A program made the position numbers and the translations under genes. From Hirsutella rhossiliensis (taxonomy: Eukaryota; Ascomycota; Sordariomycetes; Hypocreales; Ophiocordycipitaceae): DNA of 64,000 bases. How positions within the stretch are numbered: position 1 is the stretch's first letter; the number at the start of each line of letters is the position of its first letter. The stretch lies in contig NW_025408681.1 of assembly GCF_020360975.1 (NCBI RefSeq), forward strand, positions 744,001-808,000, in the 5' to 3' direction. The notes beneath the pieces are model-generated. The model was not told the DNA's origin, ran no database searches, and was given only the letters and a program-made list of their open reading frames with translations. Below are positions 24,501-35,119 of the stretch, one piece after another.

Positions 24501-27500
24501 TCTTTCGGAACTTCTTTCTAGCTTTAATAATATTTTTCTTAAATTCTCCTATAGCCTCTATAACTATAACTTTAATAATCTCTTTTACTATCTTAGATCT
24601 AATAGCTAGAATCGCCTTATCTCCTTTATCTATAATTAATTACTATTATACTAATGCTATTAAGGGCTCGTTTACGCTAGCGTAGGCTAGGTTAGGGACT
24701 TAGTTAGCACCCCTTTTATAACTAAGGATCTTACCTCCTAGTAAGAGAATCTCGGCTATTAGGGTATCTATAAGGGTTTCTCTCCGTAATTATTAAGTAG
24801 CTCCTAAGTTATCTTCTTTAACTTCTATTACTAAAGCCTAAAAAAAATTTCTTAGGAGCTAGGTAGCTATTTCCTATATAGCCTCCTTAAGCTTTAGTCT
24901 TTTATATATATCTTTATTAACTATTAAGGTTATAGCTTAAAAGGATTTTACTATATCGACTTTATCTAAAAGCTCCTATTTAATAGCTCCTACCGCTAGC
25001 GTAACTACTTAGATAGTACCGATCTAATATTTAACCTATATATCCCTGTTTCTTAGGGAATAATTAAATAATATACGCGCGGCTCTAATAAATAGTATGC
25101 CTAGGATAAAGGGGACTAAGACTCCGTCTAGTATAATATAAAGATAGATTAGTATCTAGGCTATACCTAAATAGAGATTAGTCTTTACCTCCCTAATTAT
25201 ATCTATAGGGGACCTAGTATACGCCGTTATTAATACTCTTATCGGTAGGATTTTAAGCCTATATACGTTTATATATCTTTTAGTAATAAGGTTTCCTTTA
25301 AACCCGGTATCGATTAAGGCGCTTAGAACTTTAGCTTTCTAGTTACTAAGTTATACTTAAATATAAGGTAGGTCTTATATATACTTAAGTAAGCGGAAAA
25401 GTATAAGGACCGTGTTTATACGTATTATAGGAATCGTTATAAGGTCCTTTAAAGTTATCTCCTAGTATCTTATTAAGAGTGCTACTTCCTATATAATAAA
25501 TTCGTCTTTTTCTAGTCTTATTACTTCTAGAGTTTATTAATTAAATAGTCTTTAGGCTAGTTACGTTATACTAATTATATTAGTTATAAACCTAACTTCC
25601 TTTAGTACTTATTAAACTTTAAGGCACTTATAATCTAATTCTTTATAAGTAGGGTAAGTAAGTAGCTTAATCGGTTCGACCTAGTATTCTTTATCCTATT
25701 TTTTAACTTATACTAAAGCTACTATAAGTTTTCCTTATAAATATTTAAGGAGGAGTAAACTACTCTTTATATTATCTTTAGCTACTTTTATAACCGTTAT
25801 CGTAGCTCTATAGGGTCTTATATTACTCTTTACTTTCTCTAGGGTCTAGAATTTAGTGTTTTCTATACCTTAAGCTATATCTACGTATCTCGTACTAAGT
25901 CTCTTACCTAGTTAGGGAATAAAGTTAATTAGGTAATTTAAAGGGATCGGGATTCTTTTATATATAATTTCTCCGACGATTTTATCTATAAGTCTATCGA
26001 AAGTATATAGGGATAATCTTTAAGCTAGTTTTTACTATTCTCGTTATCTCGATTTCCTCTACGTCCTCTTTAACTCTTTATCTTTTCCCCTTATAAGCAT
26101 TAATCCCTATCGTAGTTATATAGATTATCTAATTATATATATCGCTTTATTATAAGTTATCTATAATTATAATAACTAATATCCTTCTTACTTCTTTTCT
26201 TATATCGCTTACTTTTAGATTCCTTAGCTTCTACTTATATAAGCTTCTATATCTCTAAAACTAGTCTAAGAAACCGGATTCTCTTTTATTAGTAGCCTAA
26301 TTTAAGTAAGATAGTATAACTATAGCTTTAACCTATTTTATAAGTAGTAATATAAAGGAGTCTAGCTATATATCTACTTAGTATACGATAAGCCTTTAAA
26401 TATATATACTTATTTAAGAAAACCTATTAGTAAGTACCGGGGGAATTACGCTTCCGTTATTTTTTCTTTTAAGGTAAAGAGTCCTATTTACTACTTTATA
26501 TATTATAAATCCGATCTTATAGTCTTAAGAGTATACCTCGTACTTATTAAGGTAGTATCCTTCTTTACCGTAATAGAAGTATCTCCTAGGCCGGTTAAAA
26601 GTATTAACCTAAAACTATATATATTAATTAGATAGGTAGTAAAATCCGATAGTATTTACGCTACCTCCTTATCTATAACTTAAAGAGTAGCCTTTACTAC
26701 TAACGCGTCTCTTCCCTATTAAGCTAGTTAAATATCTACTCTTACTAGCGAGTAAGGTTAATCTTTATATCTTTAAAGGCTTTTATTAGGTCTAAGATCT
26801 CCTTTATAGGCTATCTAGGTTTCTTATCTATTTTCTTTAGCTCTTTAAGAAGTTTTTCTTCGCCCTTATTAGATTTAGCTTCCTTTATTACTTTATTAAT
26901 TTCCCCGAAGAGCTAGTCTTTTTTTAGGTTCTTAAGCTTCTAATTATAGACTTTAGATACTATATCTCGTCGCTTAACGTCTTAGCGAGGTACTAAGTAG
27001 TTATTAATTATATAGATAAGGCTTTTATATAGGAGTTTTAAGATAACTTTAGATATCTTCCCGTTTCTCTCTATAACGTTAATAATAAGCTCCTTTAGTA
27101 TTATATAGTAGATAAAGTATAACTAGACTATAGATTCTTCCTAGCTATTAGGTTATACCTTACGCTATAAGTATAAGTAGAGACTAAGCTATTCTATAAC
27201 TTCCGTAATAGTCTTAGGCTTTTTAGTATTATAATAGTCTAAGCGGTTGTTAGCAGTTTCTAGTTATTTAATATTATATATATAGTAGTATTAAAGGAGT
27301 CTCTTCTTTACTTCTTCTTAAGTAAGTCTATCTATAAGAATTTTAATAATAAGGGCTTATATAGAGGAGATATAGACTTCGAGCTAGTCTATTTTATCCT
27401 TATCGTAGATATAGTTAATATATATCTCCCGTTCGAACTTCTTAAGGAATTTAGTTACGTTTTTACTATTAAATTTACTAATAAGTAGAAGTCGTACTTA

Positions 27501-27647
27501 GTAAAGTCTTCTTATAAGGTTATCTTAGCTTCTAGTAAGTATATCTCTAAGTCTATTAGCAATCTTATTAATATCTACCTTAATTTTCTTTATATCGCTA
27601 GTAATAGGATTAGATAATCCCTTTTAACGGTTAGCGTTTCTAGACAT
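21545..27647 (-). pseudogene. Gypsy gag-pol of element A, RIP-inactivated
   Basis: The minus-strand gag begins with an ATG at 27,647. The order is Gag; a CCHC knuckle (CFYCGKEGHYPDKC type, cysteines mutated) near 26,550; a protease DTG at 25,303-25,314; and RT with the catalytic FLDD box at 23,757-23,768, now FLNN. RNase H follows with the FLGIVGYYR and DAS blocks (about 23,500-23,280). The integrase C-terminus has GEHLKKF near 21,555. Stops are TAA/TAG throughout. About 165 bp near 24,346, present in B, is missing here. Confidence 0.82.
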
Positions 27648-28259
27648 AGTATACCTATAGATTATAAGGTTACGAAATTTAAAGTTAGAGTTTTCGGAGT
27701 TAAAGGATATCTTATTATAACTATCTTATTACTTACTTTCTTATCTATTAGCGGGAGGTAGGCGTTCTCTATAAGCTACCGCGTAAAGGAGAGCTAAGGT
27801 TAAGGTTATTAAGGTATCTCTTATTAGTACCTATATTAGTATTATTAGTATATATATAAGTAAGAGGTCTTAGTAGGGTTCTAAAATAGTTTAGATTACG
27901 CTATCGTCGTTATTTATATCTTTTAAAGTATTATATAAGGATCGTAGTTTCTTAACTAAGTCGCTAGTATTAGGGGTTATAGGGTTAATAATAAGAGCTT
28001 AGGGTTTTTTAGTATTAGCTTATTACTTTTCTTTTACTATTAGCGAAGGCATTATCTAATTATTTATTTCTTAGTAAGTCTATCGCCTTATTAAGTACCT
28101 AACTCTAGCTATTAAGGTAGTTACTACTTTAATTATTAAATCCCTAGATTTTATTTTTTCTAAATAGTACCGTCGTCCTCTAGGTATTCTCGGCTTCGTA
28201 AAGCTACTCGTCGCTATATAAATAGAATAGAATAATAAGTTTACACCCTAGAGACTAGT

Positions 28260-28643
28260 TTTAATAGGGACGAAGGCATATACTTAAAATATATATAGCA
28301 CGTAGCTAAGGATTAGTAGAGCTATTAACTATATAATTATCTAATTATTTAGCCTATATATAGCTTTAAGGGCCTTAGGTTATAAATATAAGTCTTAGAG
28401 ATTTCTTTACTCTATGCCTCTTTATCTCTACTAGAGTCGCGTAACTAGCGGCATCTACTTTAAAGGGGAAAAACAAAAATTTAAATTAACTATAATTAAG
28501 GAAGATGCCTAATTAGATAATCGAGGTCTTTATAACGCCTTTAAGTATACTTAGAAGTAAGTTAGAAAGGGAGTGCTAGGGGTCTTATCCCTTCCCCCCC
28601 TTAATAGGCTAATATATATAGGGGTTCGATCTTACCCGTTAAA
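28260..28643 (-). repeat. 5' LTR of element A (384 bp)
   Basis: Same length as the partner at 10,067. It is followed by the TSD GTAC at 28,644-28,647. The plus-strand end is CCCGTTAAA. Confidence 0.9.
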
Positions 28644-28647
28644 GTAC

Positions 28648-29218
28648 TATACTATATCTTAATATTTAGCGACGTTATTTAGCTTATATAAGCGAGATAA
28701 GGTAGCCGCTATATAATAGTACTATAGGTCGCGCTATACTTACTAAGAGATATAAGCGGACGCGTTAACTAGCGCGAGGGCGGTAGAGTATAGTCGCTTA
28801 GCGTGCTAGGAGGTAGGGTGCCGCTACGCGGAGTAGAGAAGCTAGTAGGCGTACGAGGGCCTATAATAGTTATAATATAGCGCGGCGCGGCGATAGAAGT
28901 TAGGTAGAGTAAGGGCGCGCGCGCGGAGGGAGTAAAGCTTAAAAGAGGAAAAAGAAAGAAAGAGAAAGAAGGGAAAGAAAGAGGGTATTTATACGCGGCG
29001 GGGCACGCGTATAGTTAATAAGGTATAAGGGTATATACGCGGAAAAGGGAGGAATAGGGTAGAACGGGTATATAAAAGGGCGGTATATAAAGGGATAAGG
29101 TAAGCGCAAGGTAAAAAGAAGCGACTATACGCGCTAAGGAAAAAGGGGAGGGCGATAACGGAAAGGTAGTAAGAGAGAAATAGGAGCACTATTAATAAGA
29201 GGGGGAGAGTAAGAGTAG
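28648..29218 (+). other. Distal 3' end of element C with polypurine tract
   Basis: This is the continuation of element C after the nested element A. It is CpG-rich for this block (28,740-28,990) but has no CpA, followed by purine-rich sequence (28,935-29,000). A polypurine tract (AGAGGGGGAGAG and neighbours, about 29,197-29,218) abuts the 3' LTR. I see no gene. Confidence 0.65.
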
Positions 29219-29475
29219 TATTACGGGCTATACCTATAGAAGGCTAAGGTTATACTATAGCGACTATACTAAAGTCGGGCTAAAGTAAACCTATATATAA
29301 GTAGGGCTCGACCTAAACTTAGGCTAAATAGCACTTAAATATAGGTCGAGCTAAGAACTAAGGAAGATAGATAACTATCGCGACTAAGATAACGTTTTCT
29401 TTCTTTCTCCTTAGCTTTAAATAAATAATTATTCGGCCCTATACTACTATATTAAGTATACGCTAGCCCTTAATA
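29219..29475 (+). repeat. 3' LTR of element C (257 bp)
   Basis: It matches 2,971-3,225. A polypurine tract immediately to its left and the TSD CTTAG immediately to its right mark it as the 3' LTR of the split element C rather than a solo LTR. Confidence 0.82.
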
Positions 29476-29852
29476 CTTAGACTATATTATAAAGCCTCCT
29501 TTTACTAGCTTATTTTATAGAGCCTCCTTATACTTATTATTTCTTTATAATAGTAAAATAGGAATATAAGGGTATATTCTTATAATTATATTATAAGAAC
29601 TTAAGACCCTTAATTAAAGTAGCTAATATAAAGCTATTCGCGATACTAAGGGTCTTAAAAGACCTAGCTAAGAGGCCTTAACCCTTAAGGCCTAGCCCCT
29701 TTAACCCCCTTATAAAGGCTTATATCTTTATAAATAGCTAAGCCGCTATAAAGAAGGTAATAAGCTTCTTAGACCTAAGTATATATATTAAAAGGCTCTT
29801 TATAAGCCTAGAAGCCTTTTATAATATATAGCTATACTAGTGCCCTAGCTAC
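29476..29852. other. RIPped spacer between elements C and B
   Basis: AT-rich sequence with no recognisable frame. It is the left half of the DNA into which B inserted; the right half resumes at 42,146 after the TSD CTAC. Confidence 0.5.
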
Positions 29853-30228
29853 TTTAACGGGGACGAGGGCATATACCTAAAGCACGCGTAGTACGTAGCA
29901 AAGGATTAGTAGAGCAATTAACTACGTAATTATCTAATTACTTAGTCTATATATAGCTCTATAGGCTTTAGGTTATAAATGCGAGTCTTAGAGATTTCTT
30001 TACTCTATGCCTCTTCGTTTCTACTAGAGTCGCGTAACTAGCGGCATCTACTTTAAAGGGGAAAAATAAAAATTTAAATTAACTATAATTAAGGATAATA
30101 CCTAATTAGATAATCGAGGTCTTTATAACGCCTTTAAGTATACTTAGAAGAAAGTTAGAAGGGGAGTACTAAGGGTCTTATCCCTTTAACGGGCTAATAT
30201 CTATAGGGGTATAATCTTACCCGTTAAA
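29853..30228 (-). repeat. 3' LTR of element B (376 bp)
   Basis: Begins TTTAACGGGG and ends CCCGTTAAA, a perfect 9-bp terminal inverted repeat. It lacks the usual TG..CA ends. Confidence 0.9.
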
Positions 30229-32868
30229 CTCCTCCCTAGCGACTTTCCGACCTAAGATACTAATAGAAAGGGCGCGATAATAACGGGCAAGGCTCTCTTC
30301 TTAAGCACGTAAGTAAGTAAATAAACCGTCGATAGAACTTTTCTCCTTTACTATAATCCTTTCCCTTCGCGTCCTTTATTCCTCCCTTTACCTACGAGCT
30401 GCTCGTTTAGCTCTTTCTTATCTTTACTCGCGCACTTCTTTCTTTAGATAATTATCTACTGCCCCCCGTATACGCTCCTAAGTATTCGCGCTTATTATTC
30501 CCGGGGGCGTTAGGGAAACGAAGTAGTTAGCGTCTTTACTAGTCTATAGCTTTAGGTACGGCTAGATTAGATAAGCTATAGAGTCTCGTAGGCTAATCGT
30601 TATCGCGTTACTAGTAGTCCTATATAAATATATAGAATTATAGTCGTTAATGTCCTAGCGGTGGTTTTAATATATTCCTAGGTTTTTAACTCCTTTAACC
30701 TAAGAGGGTTTAAAGCCCGGTATAAACCTTATAGGGACTATAGCCGGAGAAGCTATTGCTATACTTCGTTTCTAGGGAGTAACGGGGCGTGCCGTAGGCG
30801 TTACTAGAGTCTTCGGCCTTAGGGTAATTAACCGAGCGCCTAGTAATTTCGGGGTCCTAGGGCGAGTAGGCAGCCGGGCTATCTGCCTTTCTTCCTTGCT
30901 AGCTCCTTATTAGGTTATCGGCGGGGGAGCGGTTATAAGTCTTTTGCTCCTTTATATATTTAGAGGAGCCGTTAGCAGCGGGCGAGGAGTAGGCCTAATT
31001 AGCTATATATTAAAGGGGGAGAATAAAGGCGTCGTTTCTATATAGATAAAGGGACTAGTAGGGGCGCTTAGCTCTCTCCTTTATAGGCTCTAAGGCGGGG
31101 ATCCTATCTCGAGGTTACTTAGGGAAAGGCTGCTTAGTTTAGATAAGGAGCTCGATTCGGTTAACGCTTAAGGTAACGAAGGACTAGGTCTATTCTCGAT
31201 TCCCGTCGGCGTAATTAGATAGTTAGGGGTCTTTTTAGGGAGAAGTTTCGTAAAGAAACCGCGCGTAGCTTAAGTAATCGGGTTAGGTTACTCCGTAAGG
31301 GCAGCTAGCGTAGATAGCTCCTTTCTCGCTTTCCTCGCTATATAAGCTAGTTCTACGTTTTTTTAGAGCAGTAGTTTCTATCTAGTAGGCCTATCTAGGA
31401 GGTTAACTACCTCCGGGACTTCTTAGAGGTCTTATTCTTCCTAGTCTCCTAAGATAATATAGTTATATCGGTAAATCCGCTCGCTCCTAGGAATCCTTAT
31501 AGGAAAGACTCCGCCGAAAGTCGTTAGACCTTAATTAGATAGTATCCTTTATAGTCGTCTAACCCCGCTATTAAACTGCTAGGAAACTCTACCGCCCTAT
31601 AATATCGCTTACGTATAATTAAGCTCGTTCGCCGCGATAGCTTAGATTCCGTATATTAGCTTATCGACGTAGCCTTTTATACTTATCCTCTTATCTAGCT
31701 TAAAGAAATACTAGTCTTAGTATAAGATCTCGTCTATCTATAGGGCTTCTTACGTTGCTCTATACCTTTACTCTAGAATTACTTTAACTTTTAGGTATCG
31801 CTATTTAATTATCTTAAGGCGTAGCCCGACTATACCTCTAACCTAGTATTAAATTATTATTAAGGCTAAGTAGCTGTATTCCTACCCTTCTTACTAAGCG
31901 GTGTAAGGGACTAGCGTATAGGTAAAGTTATAAGGAACTTAGAGGATATAAAGAAACTGCCGCTATACTTATAGGAACGTATAGAGTCTAGTATATCGTC
32001 CCTCTTTCTAAGTATTAAAAACGACTAGGTTTCTTTCTCTATAGTCCTAGAGGAACGCCCCTTAGTAGAGTCCCCCTTTATTCGTACCTACCGAAAAGTT
32101 AATAACTTTAGTCGTATACCTTCGTTTATACGCGAAGTAACTAAGGTCGAAGGTAGGAGCGGTAAACTTAATTAGATACTCCCCGTTATTTAGGCATTCG
32201 TAGTACTTCTTATATCTATCTTCTATATCTTCGATAGGTTCCCCTTAGTAGTCGGTGTAAACCGATAGCGGGTAAGGTAAGGGGTATACCGCGTTCTCGA
32301 TACCTCTTATTAAGATTTTAATTATCGCGCTAAGGCTAAAGCTTATAGCTTATTATTTATCGATAGCTCTACGGAGAAAGTTATATACGTCGACGATATA
32401 CTCTTCCTAGTAGGCCTTATTCCTAGCGAATCCGTTTATCTTTTTAACGCCCTTATATATTATCCGAGCGTCTTTAAGGGTAATGTCCCGCCGCTTAATA
32501 GGGCCCGTTAGTATTAGGTGCTAACGATCTCTATAGACGTACTAAGGAGGTTGCTTCTACTTATAAACGTCTCGTCGGTCTTAGTCTATAAACCTTTCCT
32601 TATCTTCGGCGTAAAAGCGCCCTTTACCGCCTTTTACTTTAACTTTGCCGTAGTAAGTAGGTAAAATAGAGCTCCTACTCCTAAATAGTAGTACGCTAAA
32701 GAAGACAGCGGTATCCTTAGGGAGGTCTATAGCCGGGCCTAGGATGCTATTTAGGTTCGCCGCTATATCTTAGGAAAGGGTAGAGTAAGCGAAAGAGAGG
32801 GAGAAGCTAAGATTAAATAGTTAGGGTAAGTGGTTTTAAGTTATAACGCTAAGAGGCTAAGAGGGTAT
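30229..32868 (-). pseudogene. ORF-y: unrecognised large ORF after pol in element B
   Basis: Read on the minus strand from about 32,868 to the 3' LTR, one frame of about 880 codons stays open apart from TAA/TAG at places where CAA, CAG or TGG would be expected. The N-terminal third is mixed globular sequence (for example KVKVKGGKGRFYAEDKERF near 32,640). The middle is globular with many Tyr and Asp (PYPLSVYTD near 32,280). A Pro/Ser-rich low-complexity region spans about 31,210-30,900, and the last 70 or so residues are strongly basic and probably coiled-coil. I do not recognise the family. The matching frame exists in A, so it belongs to the element. An accessory structural, envelope-like or captured host protein are all possible. 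Confidence 0.55.
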
Positions 32869-33059
32869 TATATATATATATAGGAGTTATATTAGTAGAG
32901 GATCGTTATAAGTAGGAAGCGTGAGTATATATATATATATATATACGTATAGAAGGAAGAAGAAGGAAGGAAGAAGGAGGGTATAGCGAGAGGAATAAAT
33001 AGTCGTTAGAGCGCGTAGTTATTAGTTACTTTAGCCGGCCTCTATAGCGGTAAAGTCTT

Positions 33060-34980
33060 AGGCGTATTTAGCGGTTGCGCCTAAATAGCTTCTTCTACCG
33101 GTTATCGATTAGGGAGCTATCTAATCCCCGCCCTTTTCTTTTCCTCTTTACTTTCTTTATTCCTCTTCTCCCTCTTCTCTTCTCTATCTTCTTTATTTCT
33201 TTAGACCGCTACCTTTTATCTTCTCCTTTTACGATTGCCTCTTCTTCCTTATTATATCTTATAAGACCGCTAAACTCGAAACTAAAGAGCTACTAGATAT
33301 CGTTAACCTCTCTTTAACTACTCTTCTACGACCTTCCCTCGTTGCTACTACTCTTCTTACTTAGAATTATCGCACTAAGGTCTTTCCTTTTTATATAGAG
33401 TACTTTTAAGTAACGACTATCTAACTTATCTAATCTCGCTTAGCTCGTTTTAACCGTCTTCTTTTATAGATCTATAGTTACTTCGAGACCTAGGTCCGTA
33501 GTAGAAATAATATCGGTTACTAAGGGTTTCTAATTTATATAGAAATCGCCTTTCGGTTATAGGTTCCGTTAGAAGCTCCCGATATTATTAGGGTTAAAGC
33601 GCGCGGTCGCTCCCCTCTCTCTTACTTTCTCGAGAGCACGCTAGGTCGGCATAATTAAATTATCTTCTATGCCCTTTATTATAGACGTCGGCTAGTAACC
33701 TATATCCCTATAGAAATCGCTTATCCGCGCGGATACTTCTTTTCTTAGCTTAGTTTAAGGCGGTAAGAATACTCTTAAGTAGTCTTAATTGCTTTATATA
33801 GAACTCGCAATCCTCGCCTTTATTAAGGGTGTATTCGAACTTATTAGATAACTATAACTTCCGCTTACGAGCACGTTATATTTCCTTTTTACGAGTATAT
33901 CTCTCTTTTAGGTATTGCCGGCGGTTCTTACGCTAACTATGTCTAGGATTCGACTAAGGCGCCCGTTTATAAATAGCGGCACTTCCTTAGATACTATAGG
34001 GCTACTTACGACCTTAATAGATTCGCTAACTATATATACGGTTGCAATTTCTATACCGACCTTAAGACTAATAAATTTTACGACGAGTATATTAGTAACG
34101 AGACCGCCCTTTATCTTCTTTATAATATCCCTAATCCCTTTAGTCCTACTAAGGATTTAGAGGAAGGGGAGGAAATTAACCTTACGCCCGTCTTACCCGG
34201 AAAGAGATTATATAGGTTTAACGAGCTCTCTCTTAAGTAATAATTAGATAGTCTTTAAGTTCGCTTTATAGTAGTCTATAATAAGTTTGCCGGGAGTAGG
34301 TGGCCTTATTTAGTCGCTATCTTTAGCGGCAAAAGTTTTTCTCTTAAGGTAATATGCGTTTAATTTAGTAAGTCGAAAATATATTAAAATTTATCTTATA
34401 GGCGCGTCTATTTTCGCTGCGGCGGGTCTCCCCCTCTATAATAAAGAATAGATATCCCTATCTATAAAGTAAAAACTCTTATTCTTAAGGGAGGTAGGTA
34501 GTAAGAATATTCGTTTTCTTATTCTATTATTTAATTATATCTCTATTCGCCTTCTTTAAGGTAGTAGAGGGTAGGCTATTATTAGGGAAGGGTAGGAAGT
34601 ATTATCTTTATTTACTTAGGGAGCCTTAGGTAGAAAATTTAAAACGATAAGGTAGTAAGTAGGGCACTTATAAATATCTCGGCTACTATAGTCGTCCTTC
34701 GATTAGATAGTTAGACGGTATCCTAGTTACTAGTTAGGTTCTAGCGTGCTTCTTACGATAGTCGTAGATTTTTATCTTTACCGCCTTTTCCTCCTTAGCT
34801 TCTTTTTGCCTCCTCCTTTTCTTATTAGATTAGCGTCTTTAGGGCTCTAGCGTAGAGATCCTTTTTTACTTTACTAAGTTACGGTAGCTAAACCTCGATC
34901 GTATGCCTTAGGCCTTTCTTAGGTATCCGTAGTCGCTCTTCTTCCTCTTCCTAGCTTTAATCCTTTTAAGGTTCGTTAAG
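33060..34980 (-). pseudogene. ORF-x: unrecognised ORF between integrase and ORF-y in element B
   Basis: From about 34,980 to 33,060 a single minus-strand frame of about 640 codons stays open apart from TAA/TAG at plausible CAA/CAG/TGG sites. Landmarks are RPPTPGKL near 34,310, a Val/Ile-rich segment (LVTNILVVKF near 34,090), and a Lys/Arg-rich C-terminus (about 33,210-33,110). The frame start is uncertain because it overlaps the end of pol; GEHLKKF of the integrase is at 35,152-35,169. It has no similarity that I can name. Intervening sequence 32,870-33,060 holds a pyrimidine-rich stretch and a TA microsatellite, which may be a promoter for ORF-y. Confidence 0.55.
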
Positions 34981-35119
34981 GAGTCGTTGCGACCGTAGTA
35001 CTATCTAATCTAAGGCTTCTCTACTTAGTAGGAGTAGTAAATTATCTACTTTATCTATTATTTCTTCCTTCCTCCTCTTATCGAGAGTAATCTTATCTTA
35101 GAGTAACTAGTCGTCCCTA

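Larger units (their letters stand above)
10067..28643 (-). mobile_element. Large Ty3/Gypsy-type element 'A' (about 12.4 kb without the nested Copia)
   Basis: Direct repeats of 384 bp at 10,067-10,450 and 28,260-28,643 bound the element. The 4-bp TSD GTAC flanks it (10,063-10,066 and 28,644-28,647). Orientation is minus: gag begins at 27,647, Pol follows toward lower coordinates, and the polypurine stretch AGGAAGAG (complement of 10,451-10,460) abuts the lower-coordinate LTR, which is therefore the 3' LTR. It sits inside element C and itself contains the Copia element 11,941-18,116. RIP stops run throughout. Relative to sister copy B it lacks about 165 bp near 24,346 and a smaller segment near 26,000. 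Confidence 0.88.
2971..29475 (+). mobile_element. Ty3/Gypsy LTR retrotransposon 'C', RIP-inactivated and split by nested insertions
   Basis: Direct repeats at 2,971-3,225 and 29,219-29,475 match along their whole length and are flanked by the same 5-bp TSD, CTTAG (2,966-2,970 and 29,476-29,480). The ends TATTACGGGC..CCCTTAATA read as RIPped TGTTACGGGC..CCCTTAACA, the usual TG..CA form. A polypurine tract abuts the right repeat (about 29,197-29,218), as expected for a plus-strand 3' LTR. Removing nested element A plus one TSD, and the 567-bp insert plus its 6-bp repeat, leaves about 7.35 kb, a normal Gypsy length. Gag-pol remains are on the plus strand. Confidence 0.85.

Noticed and set aside
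28989..29189. Minus-strand 66-aa hydrophobic ORF
   Set aside because: It lies in the purine-rich 3' end of element C; the reverse strand of such sequence gives Leu/Phe-rich frames by composition alone.
29219..29475. Solo LTR of the element C family
   Set aside because: The polypurine tract on its left and the TSD CTTAG shared with 2,966-2,970 make it the 3' LTR of the split element C.
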